From Mobilitalea sibirica (GTDB lineage: Bacteria; Bacillota; Clostridia; Lachnospirales; Lachnospiraceae), in assembly GCF_015999265.1 (NCBI RefSeq), contig NZ_JAEAGR010000004.1, positions 124,001 through 188,000 on the forward strand: DNA of 64,000 bases, in the 5' to 3' direction. Numbering within the stretch: the first letter of the stretch is position 1; every line of letters begins with the position of its first letter. This document shows, in pieces, positions 36,385-45,858 of the stretch. A program made the position numbers and the translations under genes. The notes under the pieces are model-generated. The model was not told the DNA's origin, did no database searches, and saw only the letters and a program-made list of their open reading frames with translations.

Positions 36385-39300
36385 ATGAAAACCAAAAGAC
36401 ATGCTTTTTTCACTTTATCACTATTTATTATAATGCTTTTTTTAACAGCATCTTTATGGGGCCAATCAATTAAAGCAGCTGTTATATCAAATCAGGTTTC
36501 CTACGCCTTTACTGTCAGAGACCTGAAATATGAAATTACCAAGGCTGCCTCTTCAAAAAATTATGGAGAGGTTACTCTTCAGGGTTCAACGAATAAGAAA
36601 TTGTCCGGTTTAGCCATACCAAAAACTGTTGCTAACTCCGGTTATACTTATACTGTCACAAAGATTGGGAATGATGCCTTTCGGGAACAAGCTAATCTAA
36701 TCACGGTCAGTGTTCCTTCTACCATAAAGTATATTGGTGATCATGCTTTTTGGAATTGTTCCGGACTAAAGCAAGTCTTGCTGCCTAACTCAATCACCGA
36801 ACTGGGTACCGGTGTGTTCTGGTACTGCATTAATTTGGAACAGGTTAACATCCCCTCGAAGTTATCCCACTTACCGCCTACTACTTTCTCCGGTTGTTCC
36901 AGCCTTAAGAAAATAACCATTCCTGAGAGCATTATATCAATCGGTTATTCCGCATTCAATGACTGCAGATCTCTCACGGAGATCGTTATTTCCTCCGGTG
37001 TTCATACCATAGAGGCAAGAGCTTTTCAAAATTGCTCTTCTTTAAAGTTAGTAACACTCCCTGAACAACTGACTGAAATATCAAATTCTTTGTTTGAAGA
37101 TTGCACTTCCTTAAGTACGGTTGTCTTACCGAATAATATCACCACCATAGGTGAAGCCGCCTTCTCAGGCTGTACGAAGCTTACCGACCTTGATTTACCG
37201 AGCAAGGTTACATCTATCGGTAAGCAGGCTTTTATGGATTGTTCCAAGTTAAAACAGATAACCTTACCCGAATCTGTCACCAATGTCGGTGAAAGCAGCT
37301 TCTGGGGCTGCACCTCCTTAGCTAAAATCAAAATTCCTTCCAAGGTAACTCTGATACCTGCTTTTACGTTTTCCGGCTGTAAAGAGTTAACGAATATAGA
37401 GCTACCCAAAAGACTCACCCATATATATCACTCTGCGTTTTCAGGCTGCTCCTCCCTTAAAAAGATTGTAATACCTGAGAGTGTAACCAAGTTAGGAAAC
37501 AAGACTTTCTCCGGTTGCTCCTCTTTAGAAGAAGTTACTTTACCAAGCCAAATAGATTATCTTTCGAATTCACTTTTTGAAGGTTGCACTTCCTTAAAAA
37601 GCATAGAGCTTCCGAAACATCTTACTGTTATCGGTAAAGGCGCCTTCGCTTTTTGTAAGCGCTTAAAGGAAATCATTCTCCCCGACTCAGTTACTACAAT
37701 AGAAGAGGGTGCCTTTGAAGGCTGTATTGCATTAAATAAAGTTAACTTTAATAACGGTCTTACCTTAATTAGTGACCGTGCATTTAAGGATTGTAATAAG
37801 ATAACCGCTCTAACTCTTCCAGACACCATATCAGTGATTGGTGCAAGCAGCTTTGAAAACTGCACTTCACTGGATCAGGTTACGCTAGGTGAAGCACTTA
37901 CAACGATACAGGATAAAGCATTCAAAAATTGCAGTAATTTGAAGACTTTAAATCTTCCGGATGCTTTAACAACTATAGGTGAAGAAGCCTTTAAAGATTG
38001 TAGTAAACTGTCCGAGCTGGCTCTTCCTGAGGAACTTATACAGATCAGTTCAAACGCCTTGGATAACACTCCATTAACTGCTGCCCCGGGCGACGAGCTA
38101 TTCATATATGAGGATTATCTTCTTAATGGTAATAATGCCAATGGTATTGTACAGATACCGGATAACGTTCGTGTTATCGCCGATGGAGCATTTAAGGGTA
38201 ATACATCAATAACTAAGGTGATAATACCAAAATCAGTTTCCATAATTGGTTCAGACGCATTTGCCGGGTGTACCTCTTTGAAAACAGTACTCCTACCTGA
38301 TACATTGGAAACAATATCCGAGGCAGCTTTCAGTGACTGTAGAAGCCTGACCTCAATCGACCTTCCAGCATCACTGGTTAAACTTGCACCGAAGACTTTT
38401 TATAACTGTAAAGCTTTAGAAACCATAACATTGCCAAAGGGATTGACCGTTATTGGTTATAGTAGTCTACAAAACTGTATCAGTTTGGTGACAATCAACA
38501 TACCGGAAAGTGTTCTATTAATTGAAGATTATGCATTTCAAAATTGCGGTAGCCTTATAGAGGTAACGATCCCTGCTACAGTAAAAGAAGTAGGTAATTT
38601 TGCTTTCGCCTTCTGTGACACTCTTACCAAGGTAAATATAGCTTCGGAATATATTAGTAACTACGCCTTCTATTCCTGCCAGGAGCTTACCACAGTAATC
38701 ATGTCAAATGATGTTTTAAATGTAGGTGCTTATGCTTTTAAGAAATGCCAATCCTTATCCGAGGTTACTCTTTCAAAAAGATTAACTACTGTGGAATACG
38801 AACTATTTGCTGACTGTACTAATTTGCAGTCGATTGTAATACCTAACAGTGTTGAATATATCCTCGGGCGCGCATTCCTTAATTGCAGCGGTTTAAAACG
38901 TATCACAATGCCAAGCAGTGAATGCTTTATTGATCCTACTGCCTTTGAAGGGTGTAATAAAATCCATAAAACAACCGCCAAACCCAGCTCCCGTTATGGA
39001 ACTCTATTTGATGAAAGCGCACCTGAACCCTCAGCATATTTAACTAAAGCAAAACAAACAGAGGAAGGTATCTACTTCCTCTCTGGTTCGTCCTCTTATT
39101 TTAATCATTATTCATTATTTAAACAATATCCTTATATCAGTATTAAGGTAGCTGATTTGGATGCATTTAACGGTTTTCTGCTTTATAAGGATACTATTTA
39201 TTATTTAAGTAAAAATTTCTCAATCTGTCGGATATCAGCAGACGGAAAAGAAAAAGATATTATTGTGAAAGACGCTACGAGACTCCTAGGTATTCAAGAG

Positions 39301-39996
39301 GGTGATATCTTTTATATCAGTAAAAACCACTTATACCGCTCCAATCCGGATGGCAGTAACCCTAAACGGATTTTAAAACTAACATCGGCTAATCCCCTGC
39401 TATATTATAACTTTAATCTGACAGAAGATAAATTATATTACAGTAGAACCGACAATAGCAATGATAGCATCGAAAGTATCAGCCTTGATGGTAAGAAACA
39501 TCAGATATTATTGCAAAATGTTACTTTTCTCTCATATAACAGAAGCATTCATGTTGCGAAAGATATCGTGTATTTCGTATCCGAAGATTTTATTATTACA
39601 AGTGTTGATAACCGAGGTAATGTAAAAACCTACGGGCCGGGTACCATCGTTAGCGTAAAAAATGATGATCTATATTATACAAATAACAACGGACTGTATA
39701 AAATAACCTCTGGTGGGAATACCGAGTTAATCCTTCCGAAAGAAACCTTACCGCAGTTTACTCAACTTGTAGATATCTCAACCGACGGCAGATGGATTGT
39801 CTGTATCTATCCCGGGGATGACGATAGCGAAAATGGGTATCTCTATGTAATCGATATTGTGAACAAAAAGGTGAAGACAATATGTGAAGCAGACACCATT
39901 TTTACTGCAAAACTCATTGGTGACTATGTATATTATGAAAAGGAATATGATTATGAAAACGGTCCGCAGTATAGTATAAGAACAAGATATAAATAA
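36385..39996 (+). CDS. Large BspA-type leucine-rich-repeat surface protein
   Basis: A 1203-residue secreted protein with a signal peptide (hydrophobic residues 8-27, cleavage near LWGQSIKA). From about residue 95 to 865 it has over thirty LRR_5 (BspA-type) repeats of 23-24 residues with the pattern I.IP..V..IG..AF..C..L. From about residue 890 on there is a beta-propeller-like region of the DUF5050 kind (repeated YYLSKN, IFYISKN, KLYYSRTD, DLYYTNNN units). BspA-type proteins bind host or other surface ligands. No LPXTG or transmembrane anchor is visible, so attachment may be by association. The start follows GGGAG. Repeats are similar enough for slippage. Confidence 0.9.
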   Translation: MKTKRHAFFTLSLFIIMLFLTASLWGQSIKAAVISNQVSYAFTVRDLKYEITKAASSKNYGEVTLQGSTNKKLSGLAIPKTVANSGYTYTVTKIGNDAFREQANLITVSVPSTIKYIGDHAFWNCSGLKQVLLPNSITELGTGVFWYCINLEQVNIPSKLSHLPPTTFSGCSSLKKITIPESIISIGYSAFNDCRSLTEIVISSGVHTIEARAFQNCSSLKLVTLPEQLTEISNSLFEDCTSLSTVVLPNNITTIGEAAFSGCTKLTDLDLPSKVTSIGKQAFMDCSKLKQITLPESVTNVGESSFWGCTSLAKIKIPSKVTLIPAFTFSGCKELTNIELPKRLTHIYHSAFSGCSSLKKIVIPESVTKLGNKTFSGCSSLEEVTLPSQIDYLSNSLFEGCTSLKSIELPKHLTVIGKGAFAFCKRLKEIILPDSVTTIEEGAFEGCIALNKVNFNNGLTLISDRAFKDCNKITALTLPDTISVIGASSFENCTSLDQVTLGEALTTIQDKAFKNCSNLKTLNLPDALTTIGEEAFKDCSKLSELALPEELIQISSNALDNTPLTAAPGDELFIYEDYLLNGNNANGIVQIPDNVRVIADGAFKGNTSITKVIIPKSVSIIGSDAFAGCTSLKTVLLPDTLETISEAAFSDCRSLTSIDLPASLVKLAPKTFYNCKALETITLPKGLTVIGYSSLQNCISLVTINIPESVLLIEDYAFQNCGSLIEVTIPATVKEVGNFAFAFCDTLTKVNIASEYISNYAFYSCQELTTVIMSNDVLNVGAYAFKKCQSLSEVTLSKRLTTVEYELFADCTNLQSIVIPNSVEYILGRAFLNCSGLKRITMPSSECFIDPTAFEGCNKIHKTTAKPSSRYGTLFDESAPEPSAYLTKAKQTEEGIYFLSGSSSYFNHYSLFKQYPYISIKVADLDAFNGFLLYKDTIYYLSKNFSICRISADGKEKDIIVKDATRLLGIQEGDIFYISKNHLYRSNPDGSNPKRILKLTSANPLLYYNFNLTEDKLYYSRTDNSNDSIESISLDGKKHQILLQNVTFLSYNRSIHVAKDIVYFVSEDFIITSVDNRGNVKTYGPGTIVSVKNDDLYYTNNNGLYKITSGGNTELILPKETLPQFTQLVDISTDGRWIVCIYPGDDDSENGYLYVIDIVNKKVKTICEADTIFTAKLIGDYVYYEKEYDYENGPQYSIRTRYK

Positions 39997-40014
39997 CTTT
40001 ATTTGATACAAATC

Positions 40015-40086
40015 AGGGGTTGTTGCAAAATGAAACTTTTGGGTAAATATCATACCTCCCAATATATCCATTCTGCAGCACCCCCT
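40015..40086. repeat. Short palindromic element D, deletion form of element C
   Basis: About 72 bases. AGGGGTTGTTGCAAAATG on the left pairs with CATTCTGCAGCACCCCCT on the right, with G:T and few mismatches. The right half (GGTAAATATCATACCTCCCAA, ...CCATTCT) lines up with the right arm of element C, while the centre is missing. It follows the BspA-like gene stop and may terminate it. Confidence 0.65.
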
Positions 40087-40542
40087 CCTAGATAAGAACT
40101 CTACGGTAATCATTCTAATATTATTAAACTATCAAACAGACTATATCAATATAATAGGAAATTCAACTTCAGTGAATAATTCTTTGAAATCTCGTTCTCA
40201 TCATACCATTTTTATATACTTCAATTTCCGAATCAGCCTATTTAAAGCTTTGTATACACATTTAATATCTGCTCATCATCTCAAGATTATTTATGAAATA
40301 AGTTCAAGGTGTTTCGACAACATGTTCCATGCTATAGTTATAATTGAGGCTAATAAAATCGTTCAAACTACATCGGACTTTTCGCTTAGGTCTGGGTTAA
40401 ACGAGGCTTTTGAGACTGCGCATAATATTTTATGTAATATTAATTTCGCACTAGCCGAAGTAACTGCTTTTTATATACTGTACTAATGAGCACCTAACAA
40501 ATGTAGTTTAGCCAGTAATAAGTTATGAGAGAAGGAATAATA
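40087..40542. other. Intergenic region before the ABC-F gene, with a doubtful small ORF
   Basis: About 456 bases. A 104-codon plus-strand ORF at 40172-40486 has no convincing ribosome site and no family I recognise, and its composition is unlike the neighbours; I treat it as chance or a relic. No other feature is supportable. Confidence 0.35.
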
Positions 40543-42558
40543 ATGTCAGAGATAGCGTTAGATGGCGTAAAAAAATACATGGATACAACCCTTGTACTTA
40601 AGAATATTACATTTTTAATTACGGAAGGAGAAAAGGTTGGTATCGTTGGGGGAAACGGATGTGGTAAAACGACAATTCTTAAATTAATTGCCGGATTACT
40701 TAAACTAAATCATTGCGCCGGGTACCCTTATGCTCCCGTCCCTCCGGGATACGATGAGGGCTGGGTGAAGATATCCAAGGATACTACCGTTGCGTATCTG
40801 GAACAGATTCCCCAGTATGCGGATAACATGAAGGTTATTGATGTATTAAATCAAAGCTTTGAAGAAATTCACATGGTCGAAAAGGAAATGCATCTGCTGG
40901 AAAAAAGCATGCAGGAATTAGAAGGTAAAGAACTTGAAAAAACCTTAAATCGATACAGCGAACTACTGCAATTATATGAATTCAAGGGCGGATATGAGAT
41001 TGACGAAAAATTGAATAAGATATGTACGGGACTTAAATTTGATGAGAACTTCTTAAATCAGGATTTTAATCTATTAAGCGGTGGAGAGAAGACCACCGTA
41101 ATCCTTGGTAAACATCTTATCGACACTCCCGATGTATTATTACTGGATGAGCCGACGAATCATTTAGATATGGATTCTGTTGAATGGCTGGAGGGTTATA
41201 TTAAAAATTATAAAGGGATTGTTATTGTAGTATCCCATGATCGGTATTTTCTTGATCATGCTGTTACAAAAATCATAGAGGTTGAAAATAAAGTTTGTGA
41301 GACCTACTTCGGCAACTATTCTGACTTTGTAAGACAAAAGGAAGAGAACTTACAGATTCAGTTTAATAATTATAAAGAACAGAGTAAGAAGATAAACCAT
41401 ATGGAACAGTCCATTAAAGAGTTACGAGAATGGGCCATGAAGGCGGATAACAAAAAATTCTTTAAAAGAGCTGCCAGCATGCAGATTAAACTGGATAAAT
41501 TGGAACGGATAGAAAAACCTGTTGCTCAACACCAGAGTATGAGGCTAAATCTGAAAACGAGTGAACGCTCTGGTAAGATTGTCATAAAGGCCACCGGATT
41601 ATCAAAAAGCTTTGAGAAAAAGAATATCCTACACAATGCTGAGCTGTTAATACAATACGGTGAAAGGGTCGCACTGATCGGACCGAACGGCTGTGGCAAA
41701 ACTACATTTCTTAAGATGCTTTTAGGAGAGCTTACATCCGATCGTGGTGAAGTGAGCTTAGGGGCTAATGTGAGGATGGCATATCTTCCACAGAACCTAA
41801 CCTTTGAAGACGAAGAACTTACTGTTCTTGATTACTTTAGAGAGGACATCTCCATCCTGGAAGGAAAGGCCAGAGAACATCTCGCAAAATTCATGTTCTA
41901 TGGCGGCAACGTCTTCAAGAAGATTAAGCTTTTATCCGGCGGAGAGAAAGTCCGTCTTAAGCTGAGTAAATTGCTTTATCATGATGTTAATTTGTTGATC
42001 CTCGATGAACCGACTAACCATCTTGATACTGCTTCCATAGAAAGTATCGAGGAGGCTCTCTATGGTTTTAAAGGTACCATCTTCTTTATCTCCCATGATC
42101 GATATTTTATTAATAAAATCAGCGAACGGGTGATTGTAATTGAAGATTGTGGTTTTAAAAGCTATCTTGGTAATTATGATTATTATAAAAACGAGAAGGA
42201 GAAGTTGGCGAATTTAATAGATTCTGAAAGCCAAAGTGAAAGTTTTCTAAAGAAAAGTAATAAGAATGAAGTAAAGGGAAAGAAAAATACTTCAACAACA
42301 GAAAATGTGACGCAAAAGGATAAGAAACCGAAGTCTCATCATTCAGCCTCAAACCAGACAAATAAATCTGAGAAGAAAGCCTTCCAGCAAGCAAAAGTCG
42401 AAGAAAGAGTAAAAGCTATTGAAAGTGAAATAAGAGAGCTGGAAGCTTGTATGGAGGTATCTGGGACGGATTATGAGGAATTAAACAGACTGTTTTCAAG
42501 AAAAGAAGCCTTAAGTAAGGAGCTGGATCAATTATTGGAAGAATGGGTAACTACTTAA
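40543..42558 (+). CDS. ABC-F family ATPase
   Basis: A 671-residue soluble protein with two ABC ATPase modules and no membrane domain. Walker A GGNGCGKTT and GPNGCGKTT, signatures LSGGEKTTVIL and LSGGEKVRLKL, and Walker B LLLDEPTNHLD and LILDEPTNHLD. The interdomain linker is charged (about residues 245-300), and the C-terminal extension (after about 560) is Lys/Glu-rich coiled coil. ABC-F proteins act on ribosomes, some giving antibiotic resistance; which class this is cannot be decided from the sequence alone. I use the ATG at 40543 with GGAATAATA upstream. Convergent with the biosynthetic cluster. Confidence 0.9.
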   Translation: MSEIALDGVKKYMDTTLVLKNITFLITEGEKVGIVGGNGCGKTTILKLIAGLLKLNHCAGYPYAPVPPGYDEGWVKISKDTTVAYLEQIPQYADNMKVIDVLNQSFEEIHMVEKEMHLLEKSMQELEGKELEKTLNRYSELLQLYEFKGGYEIDEKLNKICTGLKFDENFLNQDFNLLSGGEKTTVILGKHLIDTPDVLLLDEPTNHLDMDSVEWLEGYIKNYKGIVIVVSHDRYFLDHAVTKIIEVENKVCETYFGNYSDFVRQKEENLQIQFNNYKEQSKKINHMEQSIKELREWAMKADNKKFFKRAASMQIKLDKLERIEKPVAQHQSMRLNLKTSERSGKIVIKATGLSKSFEKKNILHNAELLIQYGERVALIGPNGCGKTTFLKMLLGELTSDRGEVSLGANVRMAYLPQNLTFEDEELTVLDYFREDISILEGKAREHLAKFMFYGGNVFKKIKLLSGGEKVRLKLSKLLYHDVNLLILDEPTNHLDTASIESIEEALYGFKGTIFFISHDRYFINKISERVIVIEDCGFKSYLGNYDYYKNEKEKLANLIDSESQSESFLKKSNKNEVKGKKNTSTTENVTQKDKKPKSHHSASNQTNKSEKKAFQQAKVEERVKAIESEIRELEACMEVSGTDYEELNRLFSRKEALSKELDQLLEEWVTT

Positions 42559-42691
42559 CAACAATTAAATTGTACTGCTCTATGTTGGTTATCTTTATAT
42601 TACTTACTAATAAATTAGTCATGCAATATGAAGCATAATATAGGTGAAAGGACTAACGTAAATTGCATGTTGGTATCCTACTACAAAATAT

Positions 42692-42731
42692 AAACGGCGT
42701 ATGATTTTTAACATTGAATCTAACGCCGTTT
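42692..42731. terminator. Bidirectional terminator between abc-f and the biosynthetic cluster
   Basis: AAACGGCGT (42692-42700) pairs with ACGCCGTTT (42723-42731), with AT-rich loop and T-rich tails on both strands. It ends the ABC-F gene on the plus strand and the cluster's last gene on the minus strand. Confidence 0.75.
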
Positions 42732-42753
42732 TCTTATATTAATCTATTCTTTT

Positions 42754-43557
42754 TTATGCGTATGCCAGATATTCTTTCATAATCAGGCTGATATCTTCAT
42801 GTTCATGGACGATACGTTTGATGTTGTTAAGAAGTAAACTATAGTTACTGGATTGAAAAATGTTCCTACCTATGGATATCCCTTTTGCTCCTGATTTCAT
42901 AGCAGTATCTACCATCCGAAGAAGCGAGATATAATCCTTTTGTTGCCCACCGGCAATTACCACCGGTATCTGGCAGCTGTTAACTACTTCTGAGAAGTTC
43001 TCTCCCTCCATACATAGGTTAACTTTTACGATATCTGCACCGATTTCATCCGCTAAACGTACCGCCCTTTTTAGATAAGGCAGTTTTCTTTCATTCTCTA
43101 TTTCATCTCCGCGGACATAAACCATCGCGATCAATGGCATCCCCTTTTTGCCACATTCCTCAGCAATTCTGGCCGTATTCTCCAGCATATAGGGCTCATA
43201 TTCATTACCAAGATTAATATGAACTGATACGCCGTCACACCCCAAGGAAATCGCCTCATCCACCGTACCGGTCTGGATTTTATGTAAGCCGTTACCGTAA
43301 AGACTGGTACTTCCGGATAAATGCATAATTAACCCAAGGTTCTGTTTGCTTAATATACTGTAATTATGAATAATGGCACCCCGATGCAATATAACACTAT
43401 CAACCACATTATATCGCACAATGTCTGATAATGCTTGACCCATGTTCTCAATTCCATCAATCGGACCTTCGGTAAACCCATGATCAAGGGGTAAAATAAT
43501 AATTCTGTCATGACCATTATACAACCGGTTAAGTCTTTTTTCTTTTCCAATTATCAT
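42754..43557 (-). CDS. ADTH-synthase/class I FBA-like aldolase (GriI-like)
   Basis: A 267-residue TIM-barrel aldolase of the DhnA/AroA' family. Its catalytic set matches the archaeal MJ0400-type enzymes: Asp25 in LPLDHG, Tyr147 in AMVYVRG and Lys178 in DIVKVN (Schiff base). Relatives join DHAP or a sugar-derived 1-carbon unit with aspartate semialdehyde. Together with a DHQ-synthase-II partner encoded in the same cluster it fits GriI, which makes the C7 precursor of 3-amino-4-hydroxybenzoate. It ends the minus-strand cluster, 182 bases after the amidohydrolase gene, so it may also have a promoter of its own. The start follows GGGAGGAG. Confidence 0.85.
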   Translation of the reverse strand: MIIGKEKRLNRLYNGHDRIIILPLDHGFTEGPIDGIENMGQALSDIVRYNVVDSVILHRGAIIHNYSILSKQNLGLIMHLSGSTSLYGNGLHKIQTGTVDEAISLGCDGVSVHINLGNEYEPYMLENTARIAEECGKKGMPLIAMVYVRGDEIENERKLPYLKRAVRLADEIGADIVKVNLCMEGENFSEVVNSCQIPVVIAGGQQKDYISLLRMVDTAMKSGAKGISIGRNIFQSSNYSLLLNNIKRIVHEHEDISLIMKEYLAYA

Positions 43558-43739
43558 CTAATCTCCTCCCTAAACTCAACTAACATCGTACTTACAAATA
43601 CGCCCATGGTACAACGGATATTGGCTATGTAATATGATTTTAACCTTAATCAACCTATTGTATAGAAATTTTTTTCATTTTGATTAGAATTATACATATT
43701 CGTATCATCGTAATAAAGTTATCAAAATCCTCTCAATTA

Positions 43740-44501
43740 TCATTTTACATTTAATAGATATTGAATATTCTTATACAGAATATTATCGAAATCACTTTCT
43801 TTACAATTTAACTCCCGGATTGTCATAAGGCTGCTAATTGGTTTATATAGCGGAAATTCACTGCCAAAAATCAACTTTGAGCTTCCACAGGTTTCCAGTG
43901 CTGTCTTAATACCGGCAAAACTTCCCTGGGAGGTCTCCAGATATAAGTTATCATACATAGCTGCATATTCCATGGCATCCACATCAGCCGGCCCAAACCC
44001 CATATGTCCGATAATAAAATTGGTATTCGGGAATTCCTTCGCCAAAGCCGCCATCTTCTTCGTAGAAGCCCCGGGCGAAAAGAGTACATGGCTATAGAAC
44101 GGTACATTATACTGTCCACACAGATCAGCCAGCTCCATTACTGTTTTGGAAGCCAAGGAAAAACCATGAACAATGGGTGCCAACTTAAGTCCTTTAAATC
44201 CTTTCTGAATCCCATTTTCCAGGTCAATTACCGCTTCCCTTCTCTTATGAGGATTCACACAATAAAATCCATAGAACTTATCCGGTTCTGAATGAATGAT
44301 ATGTTCAATCACATCATTTGGTATATCATCTCCCTTCGGCTTCTCTACCCCTGTAATATATCTGGTCATTCTCCTTACATCGATCATACCACCCGGAACC
44401 AGGACAGCTTTATCAATACCGGCTTTTTGCATGTCCTGTTTTAATTCGTCCAAAGTACCAAAATCACCTTTTCCCATATGTACGTGTCCATCAATGATCA
44501 T
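43740..44501 (-). CDS. Amidohydrolase-2-family metal-dependent hydrolase
   Basis: A 253-residue TIM-barrel amidohydrolase. IIDGHVHMG supplies the first two His ligands, then SHVLF (third His) and GHMGFG (His); the last acidic position is in FGSEFP, where Glu replaces the usual Asp. In nataxazole- and closoxazole-type pathways, an amidohydrolase of this family closes the benzoxazole ring from an activated or amide-bonded 2-aminophenol. The start follows AGGAGG and lies 11 bases from the stop of the preceding ligase gene, so they are translated together. A ring-closing role is inferred from context. Confidence 0.8.
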   Translation of the reverse strand: MIIDGHVHMGKGDFGTLDELKQDMQKAGIDKAVLVPGGMIDVRRMTRYITGVEKPKGDDIPNDVIEHIIHSEPDKFYGFYCVNPHKRREAVIDLENGIQKGFKGLKLAPIVHGFSLASKTVMELADLCGQYNVPFYSHVLFSPGASTKKMAALAKEFPNTNFIIGHMGFGPADVDAMEYAAMYDNLYLETSQGSFAGIKTALETCGSSKLIFGSEFPLYKPISSLMTIRELNCKESDFDNILYKNIQYLLNVK

Positions 44502-44512
44502 ATTCCATCCTC

Positions 44513-45843
44513 CTAATATACATAATTCACTCTTTTCATCTTCTTACCGGAATAGGGAATCTCATCAACTACTACGATATTGTTTGGAATACCGCAGGAG
44601 AATTCCAACTTACTGGAGATAATCTCTTCTATTCCTTCATAATATTTTGTTTCTGCAGATAATTCAATTACAACCTCCACATGATCTTCGTGGACATTCA
44701 TGTAATAATTTTCACCGACTTCTTCAATCCGCATCAGCATTTCTTCTACATAAAAAGGTGCATATTCTTCTCCGGCAATATAGATCTGATCTGCCCTTCG
44801 CCCCCGCAGGTATAGCTTGGGAAGCTCAATCCCACATTCACATTCCATTCGTTCCATATAACCCAAGTCCTGCGTACGGTAGCGAATTAATGGCGTCCCT
44901 TCTTTTAAAAGGGTCGTTACTACAATTTCACCAATTTCACCGTCCTCTAATTTCTCTTTTGTATCCGGATCAATAATTTCCACATATACATGGGAAATTG
45001 GAATATGATATCCACATCCGGCTTCACACTCGATCCCCAAAGCCCCGCATTCCAAAGATCCATAATAAAACCTGGCATCACAGCCCCACATTTTCTTAAT
45101 CTTTTTACGAAACGCATCGGAACAGCCTTCTCCCGTAAGCCAGATCATATCTAAATGGATTTTTTCTGTAATGTCTATCCCATCCCGCTTTGCCACTTTC
45201 ATTAATTCCACTATATAAGACGGTGAAGTAAAAATTACATTACAACCCAGATCACACATCATCTTTATCGTCTTACACGGCTCTGAGTAAGCGCCTCCTT
45301 TTCCTACCGGCAGTACCGCTGCTCCAAAACAGAGCTGTGCCACCCGCTGGAAGGCCTGTCCGGCTGAGCTCATTTCATAGGGAAGAGCTATTGCAACGAC
45401 ATCCGTACTTTTCATCTCAAATAATCTTCCGATCTCCGGAACCAGATGCTACCGTATAAATCTCCCATTGTATACATTACATAGATATTTTCACCGCCCA
45501 GGGTTCCGGTTGATGTATGGATATGTACAATATCTTTCTTCGGAACACAAAGAACAATATCTTTATCCTCCCGTAGGGTATCCTTAGATAAGGTCTCAAT
45601 CTTTTCAAAGATTTCTCTTGAGAATTCTTCCTCCGGTGAATATCCGATGCTGTTAAGCTTTTCTCTGTAATAAGCATTATTCTCATAAACATATTGAAGT
45701 AATTCATCTAGGGATGTATCGATATAATTGTCCACCTCCAAAAGACTCATATTCGATATATTCTGTAACTTATCACTGTATTTTTCTATTGCATGATAAT
45801 TACGATATGCATTGGAACAGATATATTTTGTTAATGCGCTCAT
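44513..45843 (-). pseudogene. Second PaaK-like adenylating ligase, split by a single-base frameshift
   Basis: Two reading frames together make one phenylacetate-CoA-ligase-like protein of about 440 residues. The N-terminal part (45412-45843, 143 residues) has HTSTGTLGGE (P-loop). The C-terminal part (44513-45415, 300 residues) has FYYGSLECG, LIRYRTQDLG and the CECGIELPKLYLRGRRADQ block. Adding one base near 45448-45450 joins DLYG to a continuous reading (R-H-L-V-P-E-I-G-R-L-F-E-M-K), which aligns with intact relatives. The 4-base ATGA overlap that could suggest two coupled genes lies downstream of this break. It is either a real recent lesion or a sequencing error. The upstream start has AAGGAAGGGG. 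Confidence 0.75.
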
Positions 45844-45858
45844 ACAACTACCCCTTCC

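Noticed and set aside
36741-38105. Several minus-strand ORFs inside the BspA-like gene
   Set aside because: They follow the repeat period of the leucine-rich repeats and read the opposite strand.
40172-40486. 104-codon ORF before the ABC-F gene
   Set aside because: No ribosome site, no recognisable family, and base composition unlike neighbours; more likely chance.
44004-44291. Plus-strand ORFs opposite the biosynthetic cluster
   Set aside because: They overlap well-supported family genes on the other strand and have no ribosome site.
45412-45415. ATGA overlap suggesting two coupled ligase subunits
   Set aside because: The overlap lies downstream of the break at about 45448 and the C-terminal piece needs the preceding residues to complete the family fold, so a frameshift explains it better.
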